Positions 6,411 to 14,286 of a DNA stretch of 14,642 nucleotides are shown in pieces. Position 1 is the stretch's first letter, and each line of letters opens with the position of its first letter. The translations under genes and the position numbers were made by a program. Below the pieces are notes generated by a model. The model was given only the letters and a program-made list of their open reading frames with translations. It was not told the DNA's origin and made no database searches. The stretch lies in contig DFKL01000081.1 of the NCBI GenBank assembly GCA_002373535.1, positions 1-14,642 on the forward strand, in the 5' to 3' direction. The DNA is from Prevotellaceae bacterium UBA3646 (GTDB lineage: Bacteria; Bacteroidota; Bacteroidia; Bacteroidales; Bacteroidaceae).

Positions 6411-9221
6411 ATGAAGAAGATAAATCTGATTTTGGCCTTGGTGCTGCTGTCTCTTGCGGCTGCAGCACAGGGACTGCCTCAGGATCCTACAGTCCGCAAG
6501 GGCCAGCTGAAGAATGGTATGACGTACTACATCCGTCACAATGCGAAGGAGGCCGGACTGGCCGACTTCTACATTGCGCAGCGTGTGGGTAGTATATTGG
6601 AGGAGCCGCGCCAGCGCGGACTGGCTCATTTCCTGGAGCACATGGCATTTAACGGCACGAAGAACTTTCCGGGCAAGGGCAAGAGGCTTGGCATCGTGCC
6701 CTGGTGCGAGTCGATAGGAGTGAAGTTCGGGGCAAACCTGAATGCGTATACTTCCATAGACCAGACGGTCTATCATATCGGCTCTGCTCCGCTGAAGCGC
6801 GAGGGAATCATCGACTCATGCCTGCTGGTGCTTCATGACTGGAGCCATTATCTGCTGCTCGAGGACAAGGAGATCGACAAGGAGCGCGGCGTAATCCAGG
6901 AGGAGTGGCGCACGAGGCGTGCCGGCAGGGCTGTGCAGCGTCTGCAGGAGCAGGCTATGCCCAAGATATACAGCGGTACGAAGTACGAGGACTGTCTGCC
7001 GATAGGCTCGATGGACATCGTGATGAACTTCCCTTATCAGGACTTGCGTGACTATTATACGAAGTGGTACCGCCCGGACTTGCAGGCAATTGTCGTGGTA
7101 GGTGACGTGGATGTAGATGCCATGGAGAGAAAGATAAGGAAGACTTTCTCCTCAATCCCCATGCCCAAGAAGGCTGCAGAGCGTGTTTACTATCCGGTCG
7201 GTGACAACGAGAAGATGATCGTGGATGTCCAGAAGGACAAGGAGCAGCCCATTGCACTGTGCAACATCTACCAGAAGCGTGAGGCTACGCCTGACGCCGG
7301 GAAGAACAGTGAGCGGTACTTGCGTGACGACTATGTGGACGGGCTGATAGGTACGATGCTGAATGACCGTCTGGTGGAACTGCGCCAACAGCCGGAGCCT
7401 CCGTTCCTGAGTGCTACGGGGCGTGCCTCGCAGTTTCTGATAAGCCGTACTAAGGATGCTTTCTCGCTGAGTATCAGTTGTAAGAAGGGTAACATCCTGG
7501 GCGGTATAGTCTGTGCCGTGGCCGAGGCCGAGCGTGCACGCCAGCACGGTTTCACTCAGTCCGAGCTGGAGCGTGCCAAGAAGCTGCGACTGAATGCGGC
7601 AGAGCGCAGGGTTAAGATGAAGGATGACTTCCGCAATTCGCACTATGTGAACAATTGTGTGAACAATTTCCTGTCGGGCGAGCCGCTGCTGAGTGCAGAC
7701 TGCCGTTTGGAACTGACGCAGAAATTTGACCGCGAGGTGTCTCTGTCGGAAGTAAATGCTGCCGTGAAGGAACTGATTACGGACAGGAACCAGGTGGTGG
7801 TCATGTATGCTCCGGACGCGGAGGGATACGAAGTCCCGTCTGCAGGGCAGATAGAGCAGGTGATACTGGCAGCACAGAGGCAGGCCTATGCTCCCTACAA
7901 GGAGGAGGGGCTGGCAGGGTCTCTCGTGGACAAGATGCCTGAGCCGGGTTCTATAGTGTCCGAGAAGCCATATCGCCATGGCTTTACGGAGATTACGCTG
8001 AGCAACGGGATGAAGGTCTATGCCAGGAAGACGGACTTTGAGACTGATGCCGTTGTGATGGAAATGCGTGCCGAGGGTGGCACATCGCTGTACGGCGACG
8101 AGGACATACCTAACTTTTCCATGATTGCCGGCGGCGTTGCCGAGGGTGGTGTAGGACGCTTTGACGCCGTTACGTTGCGTAAGATGTTGACAGGCAAGAG
8201 CGTACGTGTAAGTCCGTCGGTAGGCATGAGGAGCCAGGGTATTAACGGAAGTGCCTCGATAAAGGATATGGAGAGCATGTTCCAGCTGACGTATCTGTAT
8301 TTTACTCAACCGCGCAGGGACACGGCAGCCTTTGCCGGACTGCTGGACCGTCAGTATGCCTTCCTGGCTAACCGCAATGCCTCGCCCAAGGTGGATTACA
8401 ACGACTCGATCCGTTCGATACTGTACAACCATAATCCGCGTCTGGAGCCTGTGGTACAGTCTACGCTGGCAAAGATGGACTATGACCGTATCCTTCAGAT
8501 ATACAAGGAGAGGTTTGCCGATGCGGCTAACTTCAAGACTGTGATTATTGGTAATTATGACGAGCAGGAACTGCGCAGGATGCTGTGCCAGTATCTGGCG
8601 ACCCTGCCTGTAACCAACAGCCATGAGCAGGCCGACGAGAGCCGTCTGCCGAGAATCGTGGATGGCGGAAAGGTCGTCAGGTTCAGGAAACCTCAGGCCA
8701 CGCCATTGGCGAACGTGAGCATCTTCCTGACGGCTGACGTACCGTTTACGCCACAGAGCGACCTGGAGCTCGACTTCCTGAAGCGCTGTCTGTCTATTGC
8801 CTATACGGACTCGGTTCGTGAGGAGCAGGGAGGTACGTATGGAGTCAGCGTGAGCGTAGACCTGGACAAGGACGACAAGCCCAATGCGACGATGAAGATT
8901 GCGTACAATGCCGATCCTGACAGATATGAGGAATTGAATCCGATAATATACCGTCAGCTGAGGAACATGGCCGACTACGGCCCCTCGGCTTCGTCGGTGC
9001 AGAAGGTGAAGGAGTACCTGATAAAGCAGTACGCACAGGCTGCTATTACGAACGACTATTGGAGCTATATAATATGGCACGAGCTGGACGACGATGCAGA
9101 CTTTGACCACGACTATTGCGGAATGGTTGAGCGTATCACACCCCAGGACGTGCAGCGTATGGCCAGGCAGATACTGGCGGCCGGACGTTGTATAGAGGTG
9201 ACCATGTTGTCCGAAAAGTAG
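6411..9221 (+). CDS. PqqL/FusC-like M16 zinc metallopeptidase, exported
   Basis: This 936-aa protease has a signal peptide (about 1-19, cut near A-A-A-A/Q-G). Mature sequence opens L22-P-Q-D-P, a start also seen in E. coli PqqL (931 aa), so length and start both agree. The inverted zinc motif is H73-F-L-E76-H77 in a G-L-A-H-F-L-E-H-M-A-F-N-G-T-K context. The third zinc ligand is expected in E158-R-G-V-I-Q-E-E165, probably E165. H73 and H77 bind zinc, and E76 is the catalytic base. The second half repeats the fold (restart near L-S-N-G-M-K-V-Y) but lacks HxxEH. It keeps the substrate-binding pair R803...Y810 in R-E-E-Q-G-G-T-Y. The expected location is the periplasm, where M16 clamshell proteases digest imported peptides or small proteins. 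It is the last gene of the operon and a strong terminator follows it. Function as a protease is well supported; the substrate is not known. Confidence 0.94.
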   Translation: MKKINLILALVLLSLAAAAQGLPQDPTVRKGQLKNGMTYYIRHNAKEAGLADFYIAQRVGSILEEPRQRGLAHFLEHMAFNGTKNFPGKGKRLGIVPWCESIGVKFGANLNAYTSIDQTVYHIGSAPLKREGIIDSCLLVLHDWSHYLLLEDKEIDKERGVIQEEWRTRRAGRAVQRLQEQAMPKIYSGTKYEDCLPIGSMDIVMNFPYQDLRDYYTKWYRPDLQAIVVVGDVDVDAMERKIRKTFSSIPMPKKAAERVYYPVGDNEKMIVDVQKDKEQPIALCNIYQKREATPDAGKNSERYLRDDYVDGLIGTMLNDRLVELRQQPEPPFLSATGRASQFLISRTKDAFSLSISCKKGNILGGIVCAVAEAERARQHGFTQSELERAKKLRLNAAERRVKMKDDFRNSHYVNNCVNNFLSGEPLLSADCRLELTQKFDREVSLSEVNAAVKELITDRNQVVVMYAPDAEGYEVPSAGQIEQVILAAQRQAYAPYKEEGLAGSLVDKMPEPGSIVSEKPYRHGFTEITLSNGMKVYARKTDFETDAVVMEMRAEGGTSLYGDEDIPNFSMIAGGVAEGGVGRFDAVTLRKMLTGKSVRVSPSVGMRSQGINGSASIKDMESMFQLTYLYFTQPRRDTAAFAGLLDRQYAFLANRNASPKVDYNDSIRSILYNHNPRLEPVVQSTLAKMDYDRILQIYKERFADAANFKTVIIGNYDEQELRRMLCQYLATLPVTNSHEQADESRLPRIVDGGKVVRFRKPQATPLANVSIFLTADVPFTPQSDLELDFLKRCLSIAYTDSVREEQGGTYGVSVSVDLDKDDKPNATMKIAYNADPDRYEELNPIIYRQLRNMADYGPSASSVQKVKEYLIKQYAQAAITNDYWSYIIWHELDDDADFDHDYCGMVERITPQDVQRMARQILAAGRCIEVTMLSEK

Positions 9222-9244
9222 GACTGTTACAGAGATACAGCATG

Positions 9245-9284
9245 TACCCCGTCGATATTGTATGGATATCGGCGGGGTATTTTT
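9245..9284 (+). terminator. Strong rho-independent terminator of the receptor/protease operon
   Basis: The arms 9245-9258 and 9266-9279 pair over 14 bp with a single T-G wobble (9252/9272). They enclose a 7-nt loop and are followed directly by five T residues (9280-9284). The stem contains a GC-rich block of five consecutive G-C pairs (9247-9251 with 9273-9277). It lies 23 bp after the protease stop and separates the two plus-strand transcription units. Confidence 0.92.
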
Positions 9285-9319
9285 ATATGTATGCGGATGT
9301 CGGCTTTGTATGTGTAAAA

Positions 9320-9351
9320 TTTGTGGATGTAATATTTATTGTGTATCTTTG
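9320..9351 (+). promoter_or_regulatory. Consensus Bacteroides-type promoter for the second operon
   Basis: TTTG at 9320-9323 and TATCTTTG at 9344-9351 match the Bacteroidetes -33 and -7 elements exactly, with 20 nt between them. The start site would be near 9357, about 28 nt upstream of the ATG at 9385. The A/T-rich leader between them is typical of well-translated Bacteroides genes. This looks like a constitutive promoter read by the primary sigma factor. Confidence 0.85.
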
Positions 9352-9384
9352 CGCGATACAAATTGATTAAAAACTGTTAGGAAA

Positions 9385-10011
9385 ATGAAGTTTATTGGCG
9401 GTTATGTGTTCCGTGCGATGTGTTCGCTGCTGGTCGGACTGTTGCTCGTGATAAATGCAGAACAGATGCCTGCGATATTGGTCAGCGTCATCGGTGCGTT
9501 GTTTCTCGTCCCGGGGTGTTTCGGCCTGTCGATGTACATCTGGACAAGGTTGAATCCAAATGCTGTGATCAAGACGGCTTTTCCTGTCGTAAGCATCGGC
9601 AGCATATTGTTCGGTGTGTATTTGCTGGCTTTCCCTCAGGAGTTTGCCAATTACCTGGTAATACTGATGGGCCTGATGCTGACGTTTGCCGGCATCTCGC
9701 AACTGAGCAGCATGTATGTAAACAGGAAGGTAACGCCGTTCTCGTGGCTGTTGCTGATCCTACCGTTTGTGCTGGTGGGAATAGGGGTGTATTCGCTGAT
9801 GAATGCGCACGAGGCAGCCAAGATAACGTTCCAGATAATCGGTGGCACGCTGATATACTATGGCCTGACGGATATGTTCTTTGCCTTGCGTACGAGACAC
9901 TATTCACGAGTCTATGAGAGAGAGCAGGCTGCCAAGGAGAAGGCAGAGCGTATGGCGCGCGAGGCCGAGTACGTCGAGTTTGAGGTAGTGGATACTACCG
10001 GTAACGAATAA
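9385..10011 (+). CDS. DUF308/HdeD-like integral membrane protein
   Basis: This 208-aa inner-membrane protein has about six hydrophobic helices, at roughly 8-24, 29-50, 63-82, 86-106, 117-136 and 145-165. They are arranged as short-loop hairpins in the manner of the DUF308/HdeD family. The A-x-x-L-V-G-L-L-L in the first helix and the G-I-x-x-L hairpin pattern are typical. After the last helix there is a highly charged cytoplasmic tail (about 168-208) with a helical E-R-E-Q-A-A-K-E-K-A-E-R segment that may form a coiled coil. HdeD in E. coli is linked to acid resistance, but the molecular role of the family is unclear and no substrate is implied here. It is the first gene after a strong promoter, 15 bp before the nuclease gene, so the two are probably co-transcribed. 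Confidence 0.8.
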   Translation: MKFIGGYVFRAMCSLLVGLLLVINAEQMPAILVSVIGALFLVPGCFGLSMYIWTRLNPNAVIKTAFPVVSIGSILFGVYLLAFPQEFANYLVILMGLMLTFAGISQLSSMYVNRKVTPFSWLLLILPFVLVGIGVYSLMNAHEAAKITFQIIGGTLIYYGLTDMFFALRTRHYSRVYEREQAAKEKAERMAREAEYVEFEVVDTTGNE

Positions 10012-10026
10012 ATATCTGGTTCTGTC

Positions 10027-11853
10027 ATGAAAAGGTCAAATATGTTTTTTGTGGCATTGTGGCTGGGTTTGTCTGTGATGGCGCAGAATGTCAGGATGCC
10101 GGCATTGATAGATTCTATACATAACCTGAGCATGCCAGTCAAGGTCCTGGGCTATGGCGGGGGTAACGGCAAGACGTGGAGCGGATTCAACAAGACCGAC
10201 CGTATGGAGAATGGCTCAGTACGTGACCGCTATAGCAACACGGTCCGCTATTTTTCCGCCAACAACGGGGATGTGAGCGGGATGAACATCGAGCATATAT
10301 GGGCCAACAGCTGGTGGGGACATGTGCAGAACTTTGCATACAAGGACTTGTTTAACCTTTACCCCAGTGATGCGACTGCAAACCAGCGCAAGAGCAATAA
10401 TCCGATTGGTATAGTAACGGCATCCGACGCATACGACAACGGTGTCGTCAAGGTCGGAAAGGGTACCGATCCTGCCAATGGTACTACGCAGACGGTCTGG
10501 GAGCCTGCGGACGAATGGAAGGGCGACTTTGCCAGGACATACTTCTACATGGCTTCGGTGTATAGCAACTTCGGCAATTTCGAGGTTCCGGCCGGGAATA
10601 CTGCCGATGGTGGCAAGGGACTGGGACTGTGGACGACAGCCGAGGGTCTCCGTACCGTAGATCCCGACAGCCGTCTGGTCATGCGCGAGGGGGTATACAG
10701 GCTGATGCTCGAGTGGTCCAAGGATGATCCTGTCGACCAGATAGAGAAGGACAGGGCAGATCAGATCGAGATGATCCAGGGCAACCGTAATCCGTATGTG
10801 GACTTTCCGGAGCTGGCGGATTATGTGTGGGGAGAGAAGAGCGGTCAGGATTTTGACATAGGGAGAATCAAGGGCAAGAGAAATCCTGACATACACATTG
10901 AGCCGGATCCGGATCCCAGCGAGACGGTGAAGTTCAGCGTCAGTCCGCTGAGTATGGTGTTTACTGCCGTTCCGGGCAGACCCAGTTCAGCCGTAAAGAC
11001 TACGGTATATATGCAGAATGTCAATCCTGCCCAGTGTACAGTGCAGACTGAGTATCCGTACCAGGTAAGCCTGGATGGCGAGACATGGACGGACGAACTC
11101 ACGACGGCGAATGCAACGCAGGGCTTCTATGTACGTTTTGCCGGTGCCGAGGCAGTCGGTGCCTACGAGGGTGAGATTGTCTGCAATGCAAGTGGTGCAG
11201 ACAGTAAGGTGCTGACGGCCGTATGCAATGTGTCCGTGGTTCCGTTCTGGGAGAATTTCGAGATTGGCTCCAAAAGCTCGTATGCCGCAGGGGATGTTGA
11301 TGCCAATGCCGCAACATGGAATATGAGCAATGCAATGTATGCGAGTGATGTGGAGAAGGATCATCCGCGTGACGGAAAATGTGTACGTATGAAGGGATAC
11401 GTTGCCAGTGGCGGTAATATCACGACTCCGGCGCATATAATGATGGTCTCGGACAAGGAAAACGGAGTGGGTGACCTGAGTTTCTGGGCATCGTCGTACG
11501 GAACGGACACCGGTGTCAAGATAAAGGTTACATATAGTCTGGACGGAGGTCAGACATGGCTGAATGTCGCCGAGTCTGTCTCTCTGACTACAGGTGACAT
11601 GGTCATGTATAGATATACATTGAACCAAAAGGGGAAGGTGCGTATCAAGATAGAGAGCCTGAACACGGGCAGCAAGCGTGCCTGCATTGATGATATCCAG
11701 ATGACTGACTACGATGGCGGGACGTCTGTAAGTGATATCAATGCGTACGGGACAGAGGATGCCGTACATGCCTGGGACCTGTCTGGCAGGAAAATCACTG
11801 TATCGTCAAAGGGAATCAAGATACGGAATGGCAGTAAAGTCGTAAGCAAGTAA
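10027..11853 (+). CDS. Secreted modular endonuclease I (EndA/NucM-like) with C-terminal beta domains
   Basis: This 608-aa protein has a signal peptide (about 1-19, M-A/Q-N). Residues about 30-270 form an endonuclease I domain. M-N-I-E89-H90-I-W-A-N-S matches the family's N-x-E-H-x-W signature, in which Glu binds Mg and His is the general base. D107-L-F-N-L-Y-P-S-D...N119-Q-R-K-S-N124-N-P-I-G matches the downstream D-L-x-x-L-x-P-x-x-x-x-x-N-x-x-R-x-N motif. About 299-404 looks Ig-like. About 406-565 looks like a jelly-roll binding module (F-W-E-N-F start, S-L-D-G-G-Q-T-W, ending I-D-D-I-Q-M). The last 40 residues (A-W-D-L-S-G-R-K, then S-K-G-I-K-I-R-N-G) resemble a type IX secretion sorting tail or its relic. 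EndA and NucM themselves are about 235-270 aa, so more than half of this protein is added. It should cut DNA outside the inner membrane, for nutrition or biofilm DNA turnover. Its stop lies 6 bp before truA. Confidence 0.88.
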   Translation: MKRSNMFFVALWLGLSVMAQNVRMPALIDSIHNLSMPVKVLGYGGGNGKTWSGFNKTDRMENGSVRDRYSNTVRYFSANNGDVSGMNIEHIWANSWWGHVQNFAYKDLFNLYPSDATANQRKSNNPIGIVTASDAYDNGVVKVGKGTDPANGTTQTVWEPADEWKGDFARTYFYMASVYSNFGNFEVPAGNTADGGKGLGLWTTAEGLRTVDPDSRLVMREGVYRLMLEWSKDDPVDQIEKDRADQIEMIQGNRNPYVDFPELADYVWGEKSGQDFDIGRIKGKRNPDIHIEPDPDPSETVKFSVSPLSMVFTAVPGRPSSAVKTTVYMQNVNPAQCTVQTEYPYQVSLDGETWTDELTTANATQGFYVRFAGAEAVGAYEGEIVCNASGADSKVLTAVCNVSVVPFWENFEIGSKSSYAAGDVDANAATWNMSNAMYASDVEKDHPRDGKCVRMKGYVASGGNITTPAHIMMVSDKENGVGDLSFWASSYGTDTGVKIKVTYSLDGGQTWLNVAESVSLTTGDMVMYRYTLNQKGKVRIKIESLNTGSKRACIDDIQMTDYDGGTSVSDINAYGTEDAVHAWDLSGRKITVSSKGIKIRNGSKVVSK

Positions 11854-11859
11854 GGTATT

Positions 11860-12624
11860 TTGAGGTTTTTTATAACACTTTCCTATGACGGTGCCGCGTA
11901 TCATGGATGGCAGATACAGCCTGATGCCCCGAGTGTCGAGGAGACGGTAGAGTGTGCTCTGTCTACATTGCTGCGCCAGAATATTGACATCGTCGGTGCC
12001 GGGCGCACGGATGCAGGCGTCAATGCCGGTATGATGGTCGCGCATTTTGATTTTGATCCGGCTGATGACAGTCATGAGTGGTGCCGCCAGTTGGCTTACA
12101 AGCTTAACAAGATGCTGCCTCGCGACATTGCGGTGCGCAGGATAGAGCAAGTAAGCAGTGAGATGCATGCCCGTTTTTCTGCAAAGTCCAGGACGTATCG
12201 CTACTTTGTCCATGTTCAGAAGGAACCTTGCATGAGGCATTATTCATGGCAGATTCCTTATCCAGGGCTGGACTTCGGTCTGATGAACGAGGCGGCGAAG
12301 GTCATTATGGAGTATACGGATTTTACGTCGTTCTCGAAAACCAATACTGACGTCAAGACCAACGACTGTCATATCACGAGAGCTGAATGGAGGCCATGCA
12401 CGGCCTCTGTGACCTCAGGTGAAACGGCTCAGTGGGTCTTTGAGATAACGGCCAACCGTTTTCTAAGGAATATGGTGCGTGCGATTGTGGGGACACTGGT
12501 TGAGGTGGGACGCGGCAGGCTTTCTGTCGATGACGTCCGCAACATAATAGAAGCGAGGAACCGTTGCAGGGCAGGAGAGTCTGTCCCGGGAAACGCCCTG
12601 TTCCTGGTGGATATAGAATATTGA
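11860..12624 (+). CDS. truA: tRNA pseudouridine(38-40) synthase TruA (TTG start)
   Basis: This 254-aa enzyme converts uridines 38, 39 and 40 in the tRNA anticodon stem-loop to pseudouridine. The sequence starts (M)R-F-F-I-T-L-S-Y-D-G-A-A-Y-H-G-W-Q, the standard TruA opening. It carries the active-site motif G48-R-T-D51-A-G-V, with D51 as the catalytic aspartate. Later motifs also fit: F-S-A-K-S-R-T-Y-R-Y, D-F-T-S-F-S-K, and F-L-R-N-M-V-R-A-I-V-G-T-L near the C-terminus. The only in-frame start that keeps the first strand is the TTG at 11860, since no upstream ATG exists between it and the previous stop. The residue after G-V in the active-site loop is Asn55, where E. coli has His; this may be normal in Bacteroidales. 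The length is typical. Confidence 0.95.
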   Translation: MRFFITLSYDGAAYHGWQIQPDAPSVEETVECALSTLLRQNIDIVGAGRTDAGVNAGMMVAHFDFDPADDSHEWCRQLAYKLNKMLPRDIAVRRIEQVSSEMHARFSAKSRTYRYFVHVQKEPCMRHYSWQIPYPGLDFGLMNEAAKVIMEYTDFTSFSKTNTDVKTNDCHITRAEWRPCTASVTSGETAQWVFEITANRFLRNMVRAIVGTLVEVGRGRLSVDDVRNIIEARNRCRAGESVPGNALFLVDIEY

Positions 12625-12696
12625 ATTCTCAGTGGAAAGTAGAACAATGCAGATTCTGGTTTAGTAATTTGTACATCCTGTCTCGGTCAGACGCTC

Positions 12697-13626
12697 ATGT
12701 GGATAGTTTTTGCCTTTCTTAGTGCCGCATTGCTGGGATTCTACGATGTATTCAAGAAGAAGTCCCTAAACGGCAACGACGTGATGATGGTGTTGCTGCT
12801 GAACTGCCTGTTTTCCAGTGTCATCTTCCTGCCGGTTGCGGCCGGATATGTCGGCAATACCGTTCCGGAGGCTCTTTTTGGCGGATGGGCAGTGCAGCGC
12901 TGGATTGTGCTGAAGGCTTTCATCGTCCTGTCCTCGTGGATATGCGGATATTATGCCATGAAACACTTGCCAATCACCCTGGTAGGGCCGGTGAATGCCA
13001 CGCGCCCTGTCCTGGTATTGCTGGGTGCACTGCTGTTGTTCGGCGAGAGACTCAATGCATGGCAATGGGCCGGAGTGATTGTCGCGATGGCAGGTTTCTA
13101 TATGCTGAAGGTCGGAGGAAAGAGAGAGGGCATAGACTTTATGCACAACCGCTGGATATTGTGTCTCATAGCCGCAGCGTTGTTGGGGGCGGTAAGCGGA
13201 TTGTACGACAAATTCCTGCTCTCACCGTCGTCAGGCGGCGGTATGGGACTGGACAGGCTTGCTGTACAGACCTACTTTAATTTCTATCAACTGGCCATAA
13301 TGGCAGTATTGGTCGGCAGCAGATATGTCATGAGGGGAAAGTGTTCAATGTGGCTTATGCATGCAGAAAGCGACACAAGCTTCCAATGGCGCTGGTGGAT
13401 ACCTCTGATAAGTCTCTTTATATGTATGGCCGATATCGCATATTTTTACAGCCTCAGCCTGGACGGTGCCATGATAAGTGTGGTCAGTATGGTACGCCGC
13501 AGCAGCGTCGTGGTCAGCTTCATGGTAGGTGCCTTCCTGTTTCATGAGAAGCAGTTGTTTGCCAAGGCCGTGGATCTTGCCGTCGTGGTGCTCAGTATGA
13601 TTCTTCTATATCTCGGAACAAAATAA
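12697..13626 (+). CDS. EamA-family (drug/metabolite transporter superfamily) permease
   Basis: This 309-aa inner-membrane protein has ten predicted helices in two EamA repeats, about 2-138 and 150-308. Repeat 1 ends P-I-T-L-V-G-P-V-N-A-T-R-P-V-L-V, then L-L-F-G-E-R-L, a characteristic EamA helix pair. Repeat 2 ends with D-G-A-M-I-S-V-V-S-M-V-R-R, then F-L-F-H-E-K-Q in the same positions. Such proteins export or exchange small metabolites; the substrate cannot be read from the sequence. The gene sits 72 bp after truA and 7 bp before the DUF3256-like gene. I recall truA, an EamA permease and DUF3256 occurring together in Bacteroides genomes, so this is probably conserved synteny. The start fits the family's short N-terminus (M-W-I-V-F-A-F). 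Confidence 0.9.
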   Translation: MWIVFAFLSAALLGFYDVFKKKSLNGNDVMMVLLLNCLFSSVIFLPVAAGYVGNTVPEALFGGWAVQRWIVLKAFIVLSSWICGYYAMKHLPITLVGPVNATRPVLVLLGALLLFGERLNAWQWAGVIVAMAGFYMLKVGGKREGIDFMHNRWILCLIAAALLGAVSGLYDKFLLSPSSGGGMGLDRLAVQTYFNFYQLAIMAVLVGSRYVMRGKCSMWLMHAESDTSFQWRWWIPLISLFICMADIAYFYSLSLDGAMISVVSMVRRSSVVVSFMVGAFLFHEKQLFAKAVDLAVVVLSMILLYLGTK

Positions 13627-13633
13627 AAAATAT

Positions 13634-14260
13634 ATGACGACGAAACGCATAATCATCCTTCCTGTACTGCTGATGTCTCTTGCAACGGCCGCTCAGGCCC
13701 AGAGAATCAGGGATCTGTTTGCGGCTGCTCCAGACGAGGTCCTGCCGCTGATGACAAAGAACAACCGTCTGGACTGCATAGATTTCATTGAGAACAAAAT
13801 GGAGGCACGTGTCAAGGACAAGTTCGACAACGACGTAATCCTCGAGGAACTCACGGACGACTACCTGCGGATTGTCACCAGCAGTGCCAGCACCGTGGAG
13901 ATGAAACTGGTATACCCGGCCGCTTCCGATGGCAGGCGTGACACCAGCGTGGTCGTGTACGTTGCAGAAACATGCAAGGGACCGACGGCGGATACACAGG
14001 TAAGGGCATACGACCGTAACTGGAATTTCATCAGGGAAGTGCCGCGTCCAGAAGTCAGGGAATTTATCCGTCAGGACTCAGCTCTCAGTGACGATGCACG
14101 TACGGATATAGTGGTCGAGGCAAAGATATTGCCGCTGATCAAGGGGAGCCTGTCCAAGACGGACGACACGCTCACATGGACGCTGCAGACCGGTGAATTT
14201 ACCCGTGAGACGAAACAAGCTGCAGACGGTTGCCTGCAGCCCGTAGTCGTAAGATTGTAG
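13634..14260 (+). CDS. DUF3256-like exported protein of unknown function
   Basis: This 208-aa protein has a clean signal peptide (basic T-K-R, hydrophobic 6-16, A20-Q-A22 cleavage site), so it is periplasmic or attached to the outer membrane. The mature part opens I-R-D-L-F-A-A-A-P-D-E-V-L-P-L-M-T-K, followed by N-R-L-D-C-I-D-F, a pattern I associate with DUF3256 of Bacteroidales. The rest alternates beta strands with acidic loops (L-T-D-D-Y-L-R-I, V-V-Y-V-A-E-T-C-K-G-P) and ends in a strand-rich T-W-T-L-Q-T-G-E-F. No catalytic motif is visible. The two cysteines (in L-D-C-I-D and E-T-C-K-G) could form a disulfide. It is the last gene of the unit, 7 bp behind the permease. Its function is unknown. 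Confidence 0.82.
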   Translation: MTTKRIIILPVLLMSLATAAQAQRIRDLFAAAPDEVLPLMTKNNRLDCIDFIENKMEARVKDKFDNDVILEELTDDYLRIVTSSASTVEMKLVYPAASDGRRDTSVVVYVAETCKGPTADTQVRAYDRNWNFIREVPRPEVREFIRQDSALSDDARTDIVVEAKILPLIKGSLSKTDDTLTWTLQTGEFTRETKQAADGCLQPVVVRL

Positions 14261-14270
14261 TGGCGACTTC

Positions 14271-14283
14271 CCGGCTTTGCCGG
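14271..14283. terminator. Short hairpin in the convergent gap, possible bidirectional terminator
   Basis: CCGGC and GCCGG pair perfectly over 5 bp around a TTT loop, in the 26-nt gap between two converging genes. No T-run follows on either strand, so termination strength is doubtful. Position is the main argument. Confidence 0.3.
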
Positions 14284-14286
14284 TGT

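Noticed and set aside
5526..6776. A 416-codon minus-strand frame opposite the DUF4876-like gene and the start of the protease gene
   Set aside because: Its low-complexity Arg/His/Leu-rich translation, lack of any signal or motif and spanning of two real genes mark it as a shadow frame.
7152..9110. A 652-codon open frame on the minus strand, opposite the M16 protease gene
   Set aside because: Its translation is rich in His, Arg, Leu and Val with no family motif. It arises because the plus-strand gene's codon usage avoids stops in that antisense frame. The protease on the plus strand is unambiguous.
535..9221. Polysaccharide utilisation locus
   Set aside because: The receptor has SusC-like N-terminal features, but there is no SusD, glycoside hydrolase, polysaccharide lyase, hybrid two-component regulator or anti-sigma/ECF pair in the window.
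9420..9917. A 165-codon plus-strand frame overlapping the DUF308 gene
   Set aside because: It is Cys-, Asp- and His-rich with no recognisable features. The overlapping frame encodes a coherent multi-helix membrane protein directly behind a consensus promoter.
12665..12671. TAATTTG before the EamA gene as a promoter -7 element
   Set aside because: It has one base too few between TA and TTTG, and no -33 TTTG lies at the expected distance. The 72-bp gap may still hold a weak promoter, but the sequence does not show one clearly.
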